From the NCBI GenBank assembly GCA_025449645.1, contig JANWIY010000112.1:1-50475 (forward strand): DNA of 50,475 nt, read 5' to 3'. Made by a program: the position numbers and the translations under genes. The notes beneath the pieces were generated by a model, which saw only the letters and a program-made list of their open reading frames with translations, had not been told where the DNA came from and searched no databases. Positions 19,001-26,888 of this stretch are shown here, piece after piece. Numbering within the stretch: the stretch's first letter is position 1; every line of letters starts with the position of its first letter. Origin of the DNA: Chitinophagaceae bacterium (GTDB lineage Bacteria > Bacteroidota > Bacteroidia > Chitinophagales > Chitinophagaceae).

Positions 19001-19117
19001 AGTGATCTCGGGAAAGAGCGAGGTCTGCATTTTATTATATGCCAGCATGCCTCCCGCGATAATCAGCACCAGCAAAACAGCAACCGGGTTTTTATATGCT
19101 AAAAAGAAATTTTTCAC
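16085..19117 (-). CDS. RND efflux permease (AcrB/CusA superfamily)
   Basis: A 1010-residue inner-membrane proton antiporter with the full RND layout: one N-terminal helix, a large periplasmic porter loop (about 35-330), six helices, a second loop (about 550-830) and five final helices. TM4 carries the paired Asp residues D397 and D398 in GLIIDDAIVV. In TM10 the sequence GIIGENAIF places Glu (E916) where AcrB-type drug pumps have Lys, a feature also seen in heavy-metal RNDs. Substrate class is therefore uncertain. The start is GTG at 19117, 10 nt after the adaptor stop. It forms a tripartite pump with the adaptor and TolC genes upstream. Confidence 0.93.
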   Translation of the reverse strand: MKNFFLAYKNPVAVLLVLIIAGGMLAYNKMQTSLFPEITFPKIKIIADAGLQPVDKMMVTVTKPLENAIKQVPDLKMIRSTTSRGTCEISAFMNWDAAIDLSQQRIESKISQVRNLLPPETQITVEKMNPSILPVMGYTLEGRQQSPIELKLLAMYTIKPFLSQVEGVSEVRVIGGKSKEYWLQLDARKMSALMVTPDTISQALAQTNFIKANGFLSDYKFLYLSTTDAQVHSIEDIRNIIIRNNGKRIVRVQDIAEVSIDEAVEYTKINANGKEGILIAVIKQPNANLVMLSGLMEQKIRELKQILPGGVSIQPYYIQADFVNASIKSVTDSLWVGLILAMIVAIIFLRSLKASATILITIPITLCLTLIVLYAVGFTFNIMTLGAIAAAIGLIIDDAIVVVEQIHRTHEENPGEQTAPLIKKAIHYLLPAMVGSSISTIVIFLPFVLMSGVAGAYFKVLTDTMIITLVCSFFVTWICLPVIYLILTRKKQRQSAEPVVAHPVKRQRWVSFFIFRPLIGLIIVAGLIVAVILILPRLETGFLPEMNEGSIVLDYASPPGTSLEETDGILRQVEKIIKTIPEVSAYSRRTGTQMGFFITEPNTGDYLIQLNEKRNRTTDEVISDLRAKIEASQPALRIDFGQVITDMLGDLMTSVQPIEIKIFGDDQQKLHSISTQVASVVSGVKGAADVFDGIVIAGPSVSIDPDYSRLAQFGITPADMQFQMQTHMEGNIVGQLLEKEQLTPIRMVYPGNRKISVAELGALQLFLPNGKLNPISSLARIQVNPGDAEIQRENLQSMGVVTARLENSDLGTVIKGIQAQIKQKIILPAGYHIEYGGAYADQQQSFQELLMILISACLLVFGTILFLFRDFKVALLILVVAVLGISGSYLALYITGTPLNVGSYTGLIMIVGIIGENAIFTFLQFKESLITRSADESIIYAISTRLRPKLMTALGAIFALMPLALGIGAGAQLHQPLAIAVIGGFIIALPLLLIVFPSLLRVFYGVKNKN

Positions 19118-19127
19118 TATGGATGAT

Positions 19128-20063
19128 CTAAGGCTGAATAATTTTCACTTTTGCAGTATCCGGTAACCCGTAGTTCCCCGTCAATAAAATTTCATCCTTT
19201 GGAGAAAGCGGGGGAGAAAGAATTTCCACCCTGTCTTTCGTCTCGATGCCTTTTTTGACCAGAACTTTAACGGCTGTTGTGCTGTCCGTCATTTTCATGA
19301 TCCAGAAATCTGACTGGGTTTCGTCAGTTAACACCGCGGCTTTGGGAAGGGAAACAACCCTGGTCTTGATGGTTTTTGCAATGCGCACTTTGGCAATCAG
19401 GTTTTCCGGAATGGAATGGGCACTATTTACTTTTATAACCATGCTCTGCGTTTGGGAAACCGGATCCACACTGGGCATGGCGGAACTGATTTTCCCGGAA
19501 AGCGCCGTTCCATCTGGAAGCAAAACCTGCACCTCTTTCCCAACGGGCGCGTAGGACTTTAATTCAAATGGCAGTTCCATTAAGAAAACAAAACTGTTCT
19601 CATCGCTGATAACTGCCAGTTGTTCCCCATCCTGAACATAATCACCTGCCTGATGATTTAATTGTGTGATGAAACCTTTGGCTCCTGCCCTGATCCTGTT
19701 TGTTCCGGAAAACTTAAAAGAAGAATCCAATATATTTACCGCATTCCCGATGCTCTGCGCCTCTTTGGTTTTTATGGAAAATAGAAGTTGCCCCGGAGTT
19801 ACGAATTGACCGGGCTTGATATCGGCAGATTGGAGATATCCATTCGCGTTCGCTTTAACTATATTCTTAAGCAGAAATACGGAAGTCGCGTTCAATTCAA
19901 TATAATCCGTCATCGGACCACTGGATATGCGGGTAACCGTTACAGGCGTTTGGACTATTGCCGGTGCCGGCGCATCATCTGCATCTGCCTGGCGGTTCCT
20001 GCAGGAATCCGCCATCAGAAAGAGAAGGACGATGACAGCGCAGGATCTTATCCCTCTAACCAT
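19128..20063 (-). CDS. RND periplasmic adaptor (membrane fusion lipoprotein)
   Basis: A 311-residue adaptor bridging the RND permease and TolC channel. The N terminus (MVRGIRSCAVIVLLFLMADSC) looks like a lipoprotein signal with the Cys at residue 21. It continues with a lipoyl/barrel-sandwich hybrid region (KANANGYLQSADIKPGQFV and GAKGFITQLNHQAGDYVQDG), a short hairpin and a beta-barrel domain (LPDGTALSGKISS). The ORF extends to a TTG at 20087, inside the TolC gene; the ATG at 20063, 11 nt after the TolC stop, is preferred because it starts the signal peptide. The alpha-hairpin is short, as in CusB-like adaptors. Confidence 0.9.
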   Translation of the reverse strand: MVRGIRSCAVIVLLFLMADSCRNRQADADDAPAPAIVQTPVTVTRISSGPMTDYIELNATSVFLLKNIVKANANGYLQSADIKPGQFVTPGQLLFSIKTKEAQSIGNAVNILDSSFKFSGTNRIRAGAKGFITQLNHQAGDYVQDGEQLAVISDENSFVFLMELPFELKSYAPVGKEVQVLLPDGTALSGKISSAMPSVDPVSQTQSMVIKVNSAHSIPENLIAKVRIAKTIKTRVVSLPKAAVLTDETQSDFWIMKMTDSTTAVKVLVKKGIETKDRVEILSPPLSPKDEILLTGNYGLPDTAKVKIIQP

Positions 20064-20074
20064 GATAACGAGGT

Positions 20075-21313
20075 TTATCTGTTCCAATAATTAATTTGAT
20101 TGATGATTTGCAAACGGCTCACTTTGTTTTGGGTAAGAAGATTTCTAGCCGTTAAATAATTATTGAGAGCAATAACCAGGTCCGCAATCTTTGCATCTCC
20201 CGTCTCAAGTAATTTGGCGTTTACCTGAATGAGACCTTCTGAATATTTAATCTGATCATTGATATCACCTATGAGTGATTCCGTTGCCTGCAATTGCTGC
20301 TTAAGCTGGGCAATCTGCTGATAGTATTGGGACTGGTAAAAATTTTTATAATTCGTTCTCGTTCTGTCGGCAATATCCAGCTTAGTATATTGAAGTTTTT
20401 TCTGTCTGCCATCGTAAATCGGTACGGTAAGGTCCAGGCCAAAACCGGTTCCGAAATTCTTATAGGCATGGTAAGCAAGAGAGGATATGTATCCGCCATT
20501 GGCATACAGGCTAAGCTTTGGCTTATAGCTGAAATCAATCAGTATCCTGTTGTGGGCCAGTTGCAGGCTGTCAATCGTATATTTTTGAAAGAAAATAGAA
20601 TTGTCGGGATCCGGCAAGGATTGAATAGCGAGGGCGGGTTCCTGAAGAATGACTGCAGCCGTATCAACCACTCCACTTAAGTAATTCAGGCCGGCATAAT
20701 CATTTCTAAATTGGATCGCCAGTTGTTTCATGGAAAGTTCCTGCTGCTGAACGGTGACCAGCAGTGTAAGGTAATCTGTTTGCCGGTACACATTACGTTG
20801 CGTAAGCGTTTTCAATACCTCCACTTCCTTTTTCAGCAGGGTATTGATTTCCCTGGCCAGGTCAAGTTCCTGCAAGGTTCCGAATGCAGTGAGATATTGA
20901 GCCGTTATAGTACGGATCAGATCCTGTTCGGATATTTTAGCGCTATTGGCTATCCCCTCATTTTCAATCTGCAGGTTTTGAAATTGTGCGGAAAGATTCT
21001 TTTTACTTACGATGGTCTGATTGACCGTGACCACGGCGCTCAGTTCACCGATATTCGTAATTATGCCATCGTAACCGAATCCGCTGATCACCGGAAAATA
21101 AGAATTACTACTATTCCCCGTCACCTGCGGTTTGTATCCGGCCCTGATCCGGAGACTGTCAACATGATTCGATTGAATTTGATTCCGGTAATCTTTCAGC
21201 AGGGGGCTATTTCCCAGTGCCTGTTGGATATAAAAATCAAGACTGGTCTTCTGGCAGAAAGACCATTCGCCCATTAATAAATAAAGGGCCAGCAATATAA
21301 AATTTCTTCTCAT
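20075..21313 (-). CDS. TolC-family outer membrane factor
   Basis: A 412-residue outer-membrane channel subunit. A signal peptide (FILLALYLLMGEWSFC) precedes two TolC repeats rich in long helices and ending with NYLTARNLLTQNKVSRLQIINQINYWNR. The internal motif LDLTVPIYDGRQKKLQY marks the start of the second repeat. It heads the minus-strand efflux operon, with the adaptor 11 nt downstream. The ATG at 21313 is preferred over an in-frame TTG two codons upstream. A 198-nt gap separates it from the divergent DUF6496 gene and should hold its promoter. Confidence 0.9.
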   Translation of the reverse strand: MRRNFILLALYLLMGEWSFCQKTSLDFYIQQALGNSPLLKDYRNQIQSNHVDSLRIRAGYKPQVTGNSSNSYFPVISGFGYDGIITNIGELSAVVTVNQTIVSKKNLSAQFQNLQIENEGIANSAKISEQDLIRTITAQYLTAFGTLQELDLAREINTLLKKEVEVLKTLTQRNVYRQTDYLTLLVTVQQQELSMKQLAIQFRNDYAGLNYLSGVVDTAAVILQEPALAIQSLPDPDNSIFFQKYTIDSLQLAHNRILIDFSYKPKLSLYANGGYISSLAYHAYKNFGTGFGLDLTVPIYDGRQKKLQYTKLDIADRTRTNYKNFYQSQYYQQIAQLKQQLQATESLIGDINDQIKYSEGLIQVNAKLLETGDAKIADLVIALNNYLTARNLLTQNKVSRLQIINQINYWNR

Positions 21314-21517
21314 GAACAAACAAAAGTTGCTCCCAAATCTGTTTATATTCTGAATTCAAAGGCCATTGCAGGTTTTTGGGGAAAATATTCATCATGGGTC
21401 GTATCCGGAAAGGAATATCCGATACCCCTAAAATCCGGAGAAGCAAAGGATTGGGCTTGCGATGGCAAGTAATTTGATACAATCATTTCATCATTATTCA
21501 TTTTTAAAAATGCAATT

Positions 21518-21811
21518 ATGGACAGGTATTCAAAAGGGAGTCAGAAGAAAGTGGAAAAAGCAATGCATGAAATGAAAAAAGGAAAATTAAAAAGCGGCAG
21601 AAGCGGCAAATCTGTCAAGAACCGGAAACAGGCAATTGCGATTGGGTTGTCCGAGGCAAGAAAACAAGGAAGCAAGGTTCCAAAAAAGAAACCGGCTGCC
21701 AAAAAAAATAGTGGCAGGAAAAAGAAATCAGTCCCAAGTAAAAAAAGCGCTCCGGGAAAGAAAAAAGCAGCCAAAAAAAGAAGCGGAAGACCAGGAAAAA
21801 AAAGGAAATAG
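21518..21811 (+). CDS. DUF6496 protein with histone-H1-like Lys-rich tail
   Basis: A 97-residue, extremely basic protein. Residues 1-53 form a conserved DUF6496-like head (VEKAMHEMKKGKLKSGRSGK, then KQAIAIGLSEARKQG). Residues 54-97 are almost only Lys, Ala, Ser, Pro, Gly and Arg, like the tail of histone H1 or bacterial H1-like proteins such as HctA and Hc1. DNA binding or compaction is a reasonable inference. The tail is encoded by an A-rich, low-complexity stretch, so its length may vary between strains. It begins a plus-strand stretch that continues to the sigma factor. Confidence 0.85.
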   Translation: MDRYSKGSQKKVEKAMHEMKKGKLKSGRSGKSVKNRKQAIAIGLSEARKQGSKVPKKKPAAKKNSGRKKKSVPSKKSAPGKKKAAKKRSGRPGKKRK

Positions 21812-21865
21812 TTCTACCTTTAATCTGGGACAAAAGGAATCATTTCCCAAGCAGGAGAGTATGTG

Positions 21866-21958
21866 GCCGGCAAATTGCCGGCTTCCGTTTTATATGCAAC
21901 CCGGCACAGATCCGGGTAGTATCCGGCCTTTAGGGGGTTACCACGCAACCCCTGCCGG
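21866..21958 (+). other. Three consecutive GC-rich hairpins
   Basis: Between the DUF6496 stop and the sigma-factor start lie three inverted repeats in 93 bases. They are gccggc (21866-21871) with gccggc (21877-21882); acccgg (21899-21904) with ccgggt (21912-21917); and a two-part stem with ccggc (21923-21927) pairing gccgg (21954-21958) and ggggtt (21934-21939) pairing aacccc (21947-21952). The first is followed by a short T-rich stretch and could terminate the DUF6496 transcript. The others may be a structured leader of the sigma-factor mRNA or a small RNA. Confidence 0.5.
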
Positions 21959-22008
21959 AATTCCCGCGTTTATTACATAAACTATTCACTTCAGTATAAT
22001 CCGCCAAA

Positions 22009-22584
22009 TTGGAAAAACTTCTCCAAATAATATCCGGTTGCGCTGTTCAGGATCGCAAATGCCAAAAAATCCTTTATGAACAATATTACGGAACCTGCCT
22101 GAAAGTGGCTTTCAGATACATGGATACTTATGAGCAGGCCGTAGAGGTAACGAATGATGGTTTTGTTAAGATATTCAGAAATTTCGGTAGGTTTGAGATC
22201 AGGGACAGGGAGAGAATGGAAATTGTGATGTTAGGCTGGATGCGCCGGATCGTAATCAATGCAGCCATTGATTACAGGAGGAGAGAAAAAAATACACCGG
22301 AAACGAGTGAATTGTCACAAACAGGCAACGAATACAAAGATGACAGCCTGTTATCAGACAATAGTTTGAAGTTTAAAGAAATTATTTGTATGGTGAGGGA
22401 GCTGCCTCCGGTTTACCGCCTGGTATTTAACCTGCATGTGATTGAAGGATATTCGCACCAGGAAATTGCAAACATGCTGGGCATTATGGTGGGCACATCC
22501 AAATCCAATCTTTTCAAAGCCAAAGCGAATCTGCAAAAAAAACTTGCCCAGGGTAAAACATCATTTGCCACATGTTTATTATGA
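22009..22584 (+). CDS. ECF-type RNA polymerase sigma factor
   Basis: A 191-residue sigma-70 family protein with only regions 2 and 4, as in ECF factors. Region 2 spans about 22-95 (LYEQYYGTCLKVAFRYM, AVEVTNDGFVKIFRNF, then WMRRIVINAAIDYRR). Region 4 spans about 130-182 with the helix-turn-helix LHVIEGYSHQEIANMLG. The start is a TTG at 22009, since a stop lies four codons upstream in frame; this rare start suggests low expression. It overlaps the next small gene by ATGA (22581-22584), indicating translational coupling to a likely regulatory partner. Its target genes cannot be read from sequence. Confidence 0.9.
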   Translation: MEKLLQIISGCAVQDRKCQKILYEQYYGTCLKVAFRYMDTYEQAVEVTNDGFVKIFRNFGRFEIRDRERMEIVMLGWMRRIVINAAIDYRRREKNTPETSELSQTGNEYKDDSLLSDNSLKFKEIICMVRELPPVYRLVFNLHVIEGYSHQEIANMLGIMVGTSKSNLFKAKANLQKKLAQGKTSFATCLL

Positions 22585-22784
22585 ACGAAAATGACTTGAA
22601 CCAATTATTCAGGCGGGCTTCTGAAAAATACCCGCTCAGAATAAAAACTGCTGAATGGGATGAGGTAGCGCGTGCACTGGATGAACAAGGGAAGCACTCC
22701 CTTATCAGGCTTTTGCCGGAATACATGAATGGCCGGTTAAATAAACTTCGTTTTATTAACCGCCCATCTAAAAAATGCAACTGA
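22581..22784 (+). CDS. Short coupled partner of the sigma factor, possibly truncated
   Basis: A 67-residue cytoplasmic protein starting MNENDLNQLFRRASEKYPL and containing AEWDEVARALDEQGKH. This opening resembles the short N-terminal cytoplasmic segment that, in related Bacteroidota genes beside ECF sigma factors, is followed by a membrane helix and a larger extracytoplasmic domain. Here the protein stops soon after, with no membrane segment, so it may be a degraded anti-sigma-like or membrane protein, or a genuine mini-regulator. The ATG at 22581 overlaps the sigma stop codon. A slightly earlier ATG at 22572 is also in frame. Confidence 0.55.
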   Translation: MNENDLNQLFRRASEKYPLRIKTAEWDEVARALDEQGKHSLIRLLPEYMNGRLNKLRFINRPSKKCN

Positions 22785-22802
22785 TGCCGCCAAGCCCGCA
22801 AA

Positions 22803-24233
22803 ATGAAAAGAAAGATCATTCTTGATATTTCTGCCAGTTCTGTCCAGGTCTTTATTAATCAGATCTGCGGCATCCTGATCTTTTATATCCTTTCCAAATA
22901 CATTTCAAAATCCATTTTCGGGGAAATCAGCTGGTGCCTGGCCGTATTGATGCTATCATTTGCCGTTCTTGGCTTTGGTATGGACCAGGTTATCGTCAGA
23001 AAAACCGCAGCCGGAAATGAAGCTTCACATCTGGCATCCCTTTATTCCCTGCATCTCCTGCTGACCGGCGTTTTCTTCTTAACGCTATTGTGGCTGATCA
23101 AGGTTTTCACAGGGGGGGCAGCCTCCACTACAACGACCCTGTTCTTATTGGCCACAGGCCAGTTTTTGATCTTTCTATCAATGCCTTTCAAGCAGATCGC
23201 GAACGGGAAAGAATTATTCAGGCCTTTATTAGCAATGTCAGTTATTGCAAATATCCTCAAAGTGGCCGGATTGCTCATTCTGGCTAAGATCAACCGCCTG
23301 AGTCTTCATTCTTTTATTGGCTTATATATTTGTGCGTCTGCCATTGAATTGATGACCTGCTTTTATATAGGAAGGCGTTTTCTCAACCTCCGTCCGCGGT
23401 TATCCTTTCACCTGAAACAATACAGGGCCCTGATCAGAGAATCCCTGCCCCAACTGGGCGTGATTGTGTGCAATGCCGGAATCGCCAGGTTTGACTGGGT
23501 TTTGCTTGGCCTCATCTCGACAACTTCCATATTAGCAGAATACAGCTTCGCTTATAAGGCGTTTGAGGTTTCTACATTGCCCCTGTTTATCATTGCACCA
23601 CTTTTGCTGCCCAGGATAACCAGATGGTTCCATCGGGATCCGGGCGATGCGATGAATAAAAGGAATCATTCCCTGATCACCCTTGTCAGATTCGAAGTGA
23701 TTCTTGCCTGCCTCGGTTCGCTTGTTTTGAATATTATCTGGTCACCATTTGTAGACAGCATCACAAATAATAAATATGGTAGTGTCAATCAGCACACGAT
23801 CCTCGTTTTATCTGCCTGCGTGCCATTTTTATACGTTAATAATGTGCTCTGGTCTATAAACTTTGCGCAGAATCAAATGAAATTGATTCTTTCCGTTTTT
23901 ACCGTTACTTTTCTAATCACCTGCGGGGGGGACCTGATCCTGATTCCTTTCTTTCATGCGGAAGGTGCCGCCTTTGCCTATTTTATTGCCATTGGTGCGC
24001 AGACAATCCACTTCCTCAGGAAAACCCATTTGGAAAATGCAGGCAGGATTCAATATTATTTATTCCTGGGGATTGGCAGCGCGCTGGTCAGCGGCTTCCT
24101 CGCAACATACGCCAGCAGTATCCTCTGGTTGCAGGTTTTGATATCTGTTTCCATATACCTGTTTATTTTAGTCCTTAGCCGTCAACTCCGTTTTAATGAT
24201 TTATTCAGGCTTAAAAGAATTGTGTGGGCCTGA
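22803..24233 (+). CDS. Wzx-type oligosaccharide flippase
   Basis: A 476-residue polytopic protein with about 12 to 14 membrane helices, opening with IILDISASSVQVFINQICGILIFYILSKYISKSIFGEISWCLAV. This is the typical start of a polysaccharide_synt/MVF-family flippase: helix, short loop, then FGxxSW. Such proteins move undecaprenyl-linked glycans across the inner membrane. It is the first gene of a long glycan locus, 18 nt after the small sigma-partner gene, and is followed by an O-antigen ligase-like gene, which matches a Wzx/Wzy-dependent pathway. Substrate identity cannot be told from sequence. Confidence 0.9.
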   Translation: MKRKIILDISASSVQVFINQICGILIFYILSKYISKSIFGEISWCLAVLMLSFAVLGFGMDQVIVRKTAAGNEASHLASLYSLHLLLTGVFFLTLLWLIKVFTGGAASTTTTLFLLATGQFLIFLSMPFKQIANGKELFRPLLAMSVIANILKVAGLLILAKINRLSLHSFIGLYICASAIELMTCFYIGRRFLNLRPRLSFHLKQYRALIRESLPQLGVIVCNAGIARFDWVLLGLISTTSILAEYSFAYKAFEVSTLPLFIIAPLLLPRITRWFHRDPGDAMNKRNHSLITLVRFEVILACLGSLVLNIIWSPFVDSITNNKYGSVNQHTILVLSACVPFLYVNNVLWSINFAQNQMKLILSVFTVTFLITCGGDLILIPFFHAEGAAFAYFIAIGAQTIHFLRKTHLENAGRIQYYLFLGIGSALVSGFLATYASSILWLQVLISVSIYLFILVLSRQLRFNDLFRLKRIVWA

Positions 24234-24265
24234 ATTCAGCATTTCGGAAAAAAATTTAACTAGGC

Positions 24266-25912
24266 ATGAAGTCGCTCCGCCAATATGAGAAAATCCGGTC
24301 TTCAATCACTCAAAATCTGTATCAGCAGGTTGACTGGAAATTATTCGTCTTTCTTTCCCTTCTACTCGACGTTAAATTATGGATGAAGATTCTTGCGCTC
24401 CTGTTCATATACTGCCTGCGCTTCAATTTCAAATTTGGATTGAGGTGGAGAAAATCCCGGCTGCCTCTTTTTTATATTATGGTCATGGGGATTGCCGTGC
24501 TGGACTGGCTATTGTATGGGCTTTATTCAAATTTATCCTACGGGCTTGTGCTGGTAAACGGCTTGTTCTTCTGGACATTTTGTTTACTGGCTATACACCA
24601 GTTAAAGTTATCCGTTGACCGTTCATCAGCAGTCGCACTGCGTAATACCCTGCTGCTGTTCTTTATATTCAATATGGTCATTTCCCTTTCCAATTTCCTG
24701 GCCATCGTCATAGAAACGGGTGCATGGAATCCATACCTGTACCAGGGGCTGTTTCAGAAATATTTTATCAGTACAGGCGACTACATTAAGGGGCTTTCCT
24801 TTGATACCTCCACTACAAACGCCCTGATCAATGCTTTTGGCGTGGTATTTTTTCTGAACAATAAAAAGATCGCGCTTACTCTATGCTGCATGGTCGCGCT
24901 GATCCTTACCGCCAGTAACCTGACAAATATCATCCTGGTCATCGCCCTGACTTTTTCATTCCTATTTCAAAGTGACCGTGATCAGAAAAGTACCATTGTC
25001 CTTTGCCTGGGATTGATCGCACTTTTTCTTGTCAGGGTGTCTCCGCAGAATAATGAGTATGTGATTTCGGCTGCGAAAAAAATGTTTACCCGGGAAGCGG
25101 CCCTCAATAATTTAAGGCCTGCAATAAATACAACGGATACCCCAACACTGGAAGTGAGACGGATTCGTTTTGCGATAAAATATCTGGATAGTGCAAGAGA
25201 AACCTGGGCATCAGATAAACTAAAAGGAGCCTCAATAAATAGCTGGATGAAACCTGTGATTCCCGGACCGGATATTAATGGGAAGGAATACCAGAGTTCC
25301 ATGGATACGACTCCATTCCAAAGAAAAATGATCAATTTCGCCAATACACATTACAAGGATACGGCTGATTATTTCAAAAAAATGCGCACCACCAGGCTTC
25401 CCGGCAAGGTCATAGCCATGCAGGAAACCATGCGATTCCTGCAAAACCATCCCTCCCGGATATTTACGGGTGACGGCGTTGGAAACTTCTCTTCTAAACT
25501 GGCATTCAGGGCAACGGCGTTGAATATCGGAGTTAAATATCCGGAAGAATACAGCTATATCGATCCGGATTTTCAGAATAATCATCTCCGGCTTTATTTG
25601 TTTTATTTCACCCAGCACAAAGATGTTCATTCCATCATTCATACACCCGATTCGGAATTTAATCAGCTGCTGGGAGAATATGGACTTGCGGGCCTGATCA
25701 GTCTGCTGGTTTTCTATCTCGGATGGTTTACCGTATACTTCAGAAAAACGTCTTGCAGTGCACCGCTTCTCGTGATTATGACATGTGCATTTTTTACAGG
25801 ATATTGGTTTGAGCAATTATCTGTAGTCGTATTTTTCGAATTACTGATGCTGCTGGATATGAAATTCAAAGGTGAAAGTATATTTGCCACTGCATTAAAA
25901 CAGGAAAAATAG
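24266..25912 (+). CDS. O-antigen ligase/polymerase-like membrane protein (Wzy/WaaL superfamily)
   Basis: A 548-residue protein with about ten membrane helices and one large soluble loop (residues about 265-470). The loop includes GDGVGNFSSKLAF and ends at HTPDSEFNQLLGEYGLAGLISLLVFYLG, the typical closing motif of the Wzy_C/O-antigen ligase family. Such proteins polymerise repeat units or ligate the glycan to its acceptor in the periplasm. The loop is longer than usual. The second family member, at 41595, suggests one polymerase and one ligase, but sequence alone cannot assign which is which. The stop is 1 nt before the next gene. Confidence 0.85.
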   Translation: MKSLRQYEKIRSSITQNLYQQVDWKLFVFLSLLLDVKLWMKILALLFIYCLRFNFKFGLRWRKSRLPLFYIMVMGIAVLDWLLYGLYSNLSYGLVLVNGLFFWTFCLLAIHQLKLSVDRSSAVALRNTLLLFFIFNMVISLSNFLAIVIETGAWNPYLYQGLFQKYFISTGDYIKGLSFDTSTTNALINAFGVVFFLNNKKIALTLCCMVALILTASNLTNIILVIALTFSFLFQSDRDQKSTIVLCLGLIALFLVRVSPQNNEYVISAAKKMFTREAALNNLRPAINTTDTPTLEVRRIRFAIKYLDSARETWASDKLKGASINSWMKPVIPGPDINGKEYQSSMDTTPFQRKMINFANTHYKDTADYFKKMRTTRLPGKVIAMQETMRFLQNHPSRIFTGDGVGNFSSKLAFRATALNIGVKYPEEYSYIDPDFQNNHLRLYLFYFTQHKDVHSIIHTPDSEFNQLLGEYGLAGLISLLVFYLGWFTVYFRKTSCSAPLLVIMTCAFFTGYWFEQLSVVVFFELLMLLDMKFKGESIFATALKQEK

Positions 25913-25913
25913 T

Positions 25914-26888
25914 ATGTGCCTGGTAACCGTTCTGATGCCCGTTTATAATGCTGAAAAGTATATCGGCGAAGCCATTCAGTCGGTATTGGACCAAACATAT
26001 ACATCTTTTGAACTCCTGATTGTGAATAATGGATCAACTGACAACACAGTAAATATCATTCATTCAAATCCCGACCTGCGCATCCGGCTGATCGGGGAAG
26101 AAAGAAGAGGGATTTCCTTTGCATTGAATACAGGATTGCACGCTGCAAAAGGCAATTATATTGCGCGGTTTGATGCTGATGATATTTGTCTTCCCCGGCG
26201 CCTTGAAAAACAGGTTGGTTTTTTAGACGCGAACCCCGACTACGTGCTTACGGGCACTGATGCGGAATACATTCAGGAAAACGGCGATCATCTTTTTGAT
26301 TTCAGGAGCATAAGCTATTCTTATGACCAGATCCTGCACCGTTTATACCGGTATTGTCCCTTTATCCATTCTAGTGTCATGTATCGCAAGGATGCCGTAT
26401 TGAATGCCGGTGGATATTCTCATCTTGCTCATCATTTTGAAGATTATTTTCTTTGGGTAAACCTGGTCAAATCTGGAAAATGCTGCAATCTTCCTGAGCC
26501 CCTTATAAAAGTAAGGTTCAATCCGGGTTCACTTACTATCGATGAAAAGTGGAAGGGGGAAGTTTTCCGAAAACTAAAGATGAAGATTATCCGGAAAGGA
26601 ACAATTACTGAAAAGGAAGCCAATACCCTGCGTAGAATAATTACAAAACAGGAGGGCAGAAAAATAAAGGAAGGCTCCTATCATGCTTTGTGCTGCAAAA
26701 AATTCCTTGCAGATAATTACCAGCCTTCAAAAGCGAGGTGGCACGCTACAAAGGCCATTTATTTCAATCCTTTCCGGGTGGAAAACTACGTTATGCTGAT
26801 TGCCAGTTATTTCCCGCATAAATGGATCCGGAGCATGAAGGGAAAACCGGCAAAGAACATAAAAATAATAAATGAACAAAGCAGGTAA
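25914..26888 (+). CDS. Family 2 glycosyltransferase
   Basis: A 324-residue GT-A fold glycosyltransferase. The N-terminal domain starts VTVLMPVYNAEKYIGEAIQSVLDQTY, with the nucleotide-binding NNGSTD (38-43) and the metal-binding motif in ARFDADD (DAD at 87-89). A catalytic region around HHFEDYFLWVNL (EDY/W motif) follows. It transfers a sugar from a nucleotide donor to a lipid-linked glycan at the cytoplasmic face. There is no membrane segment. Its end overlaps the start of the next glycosyltransferase gene by 17 nt, so the two are translated together. Confidence 0.93.
   Translation: MCLVTVLMPVYNAEKYIGEAIQSVLDQTYTSFELLIVNNGSTDNTVNIIHSNPDLRIRLIGEERRGISFALNTGLHAAKGNYIARFDADDICLPRRLEKQVGFLDANPDYVLTGTDAEYIQENGDHLFDFRSISYSYDQILHRLYRYCPFIHSSVMYRKDAVLNAGGYSHLAHHFEDYFLWVNLVKSGKCCNLPEPLIKVRFNPGSLTIDEKWKGEVFRKLKMKIIRKGTITEKEANTLRRIITKQEGRKIKEGSYHALCCKKFLADNYQPSKARWHATKAIYFNPFRVENYVMLIASYFPHKWIRSMKGKPAKNIKIINEQSR

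Noticed and set aside
21541-21833. Hydrophobic minus-strand frames opposite the DUF6496 gene
   Set aside because: They are complements of Lys-rich codons (Lys AAA read as Phe TTT), an artefact of the A-rich sequence.
22581-22784. Toxin-antitoxin pair with the sigma factor
   Set aside because: The upstream protein is a clear ECF sigma factor, and the small protein has no toxin or antitoxin motif.
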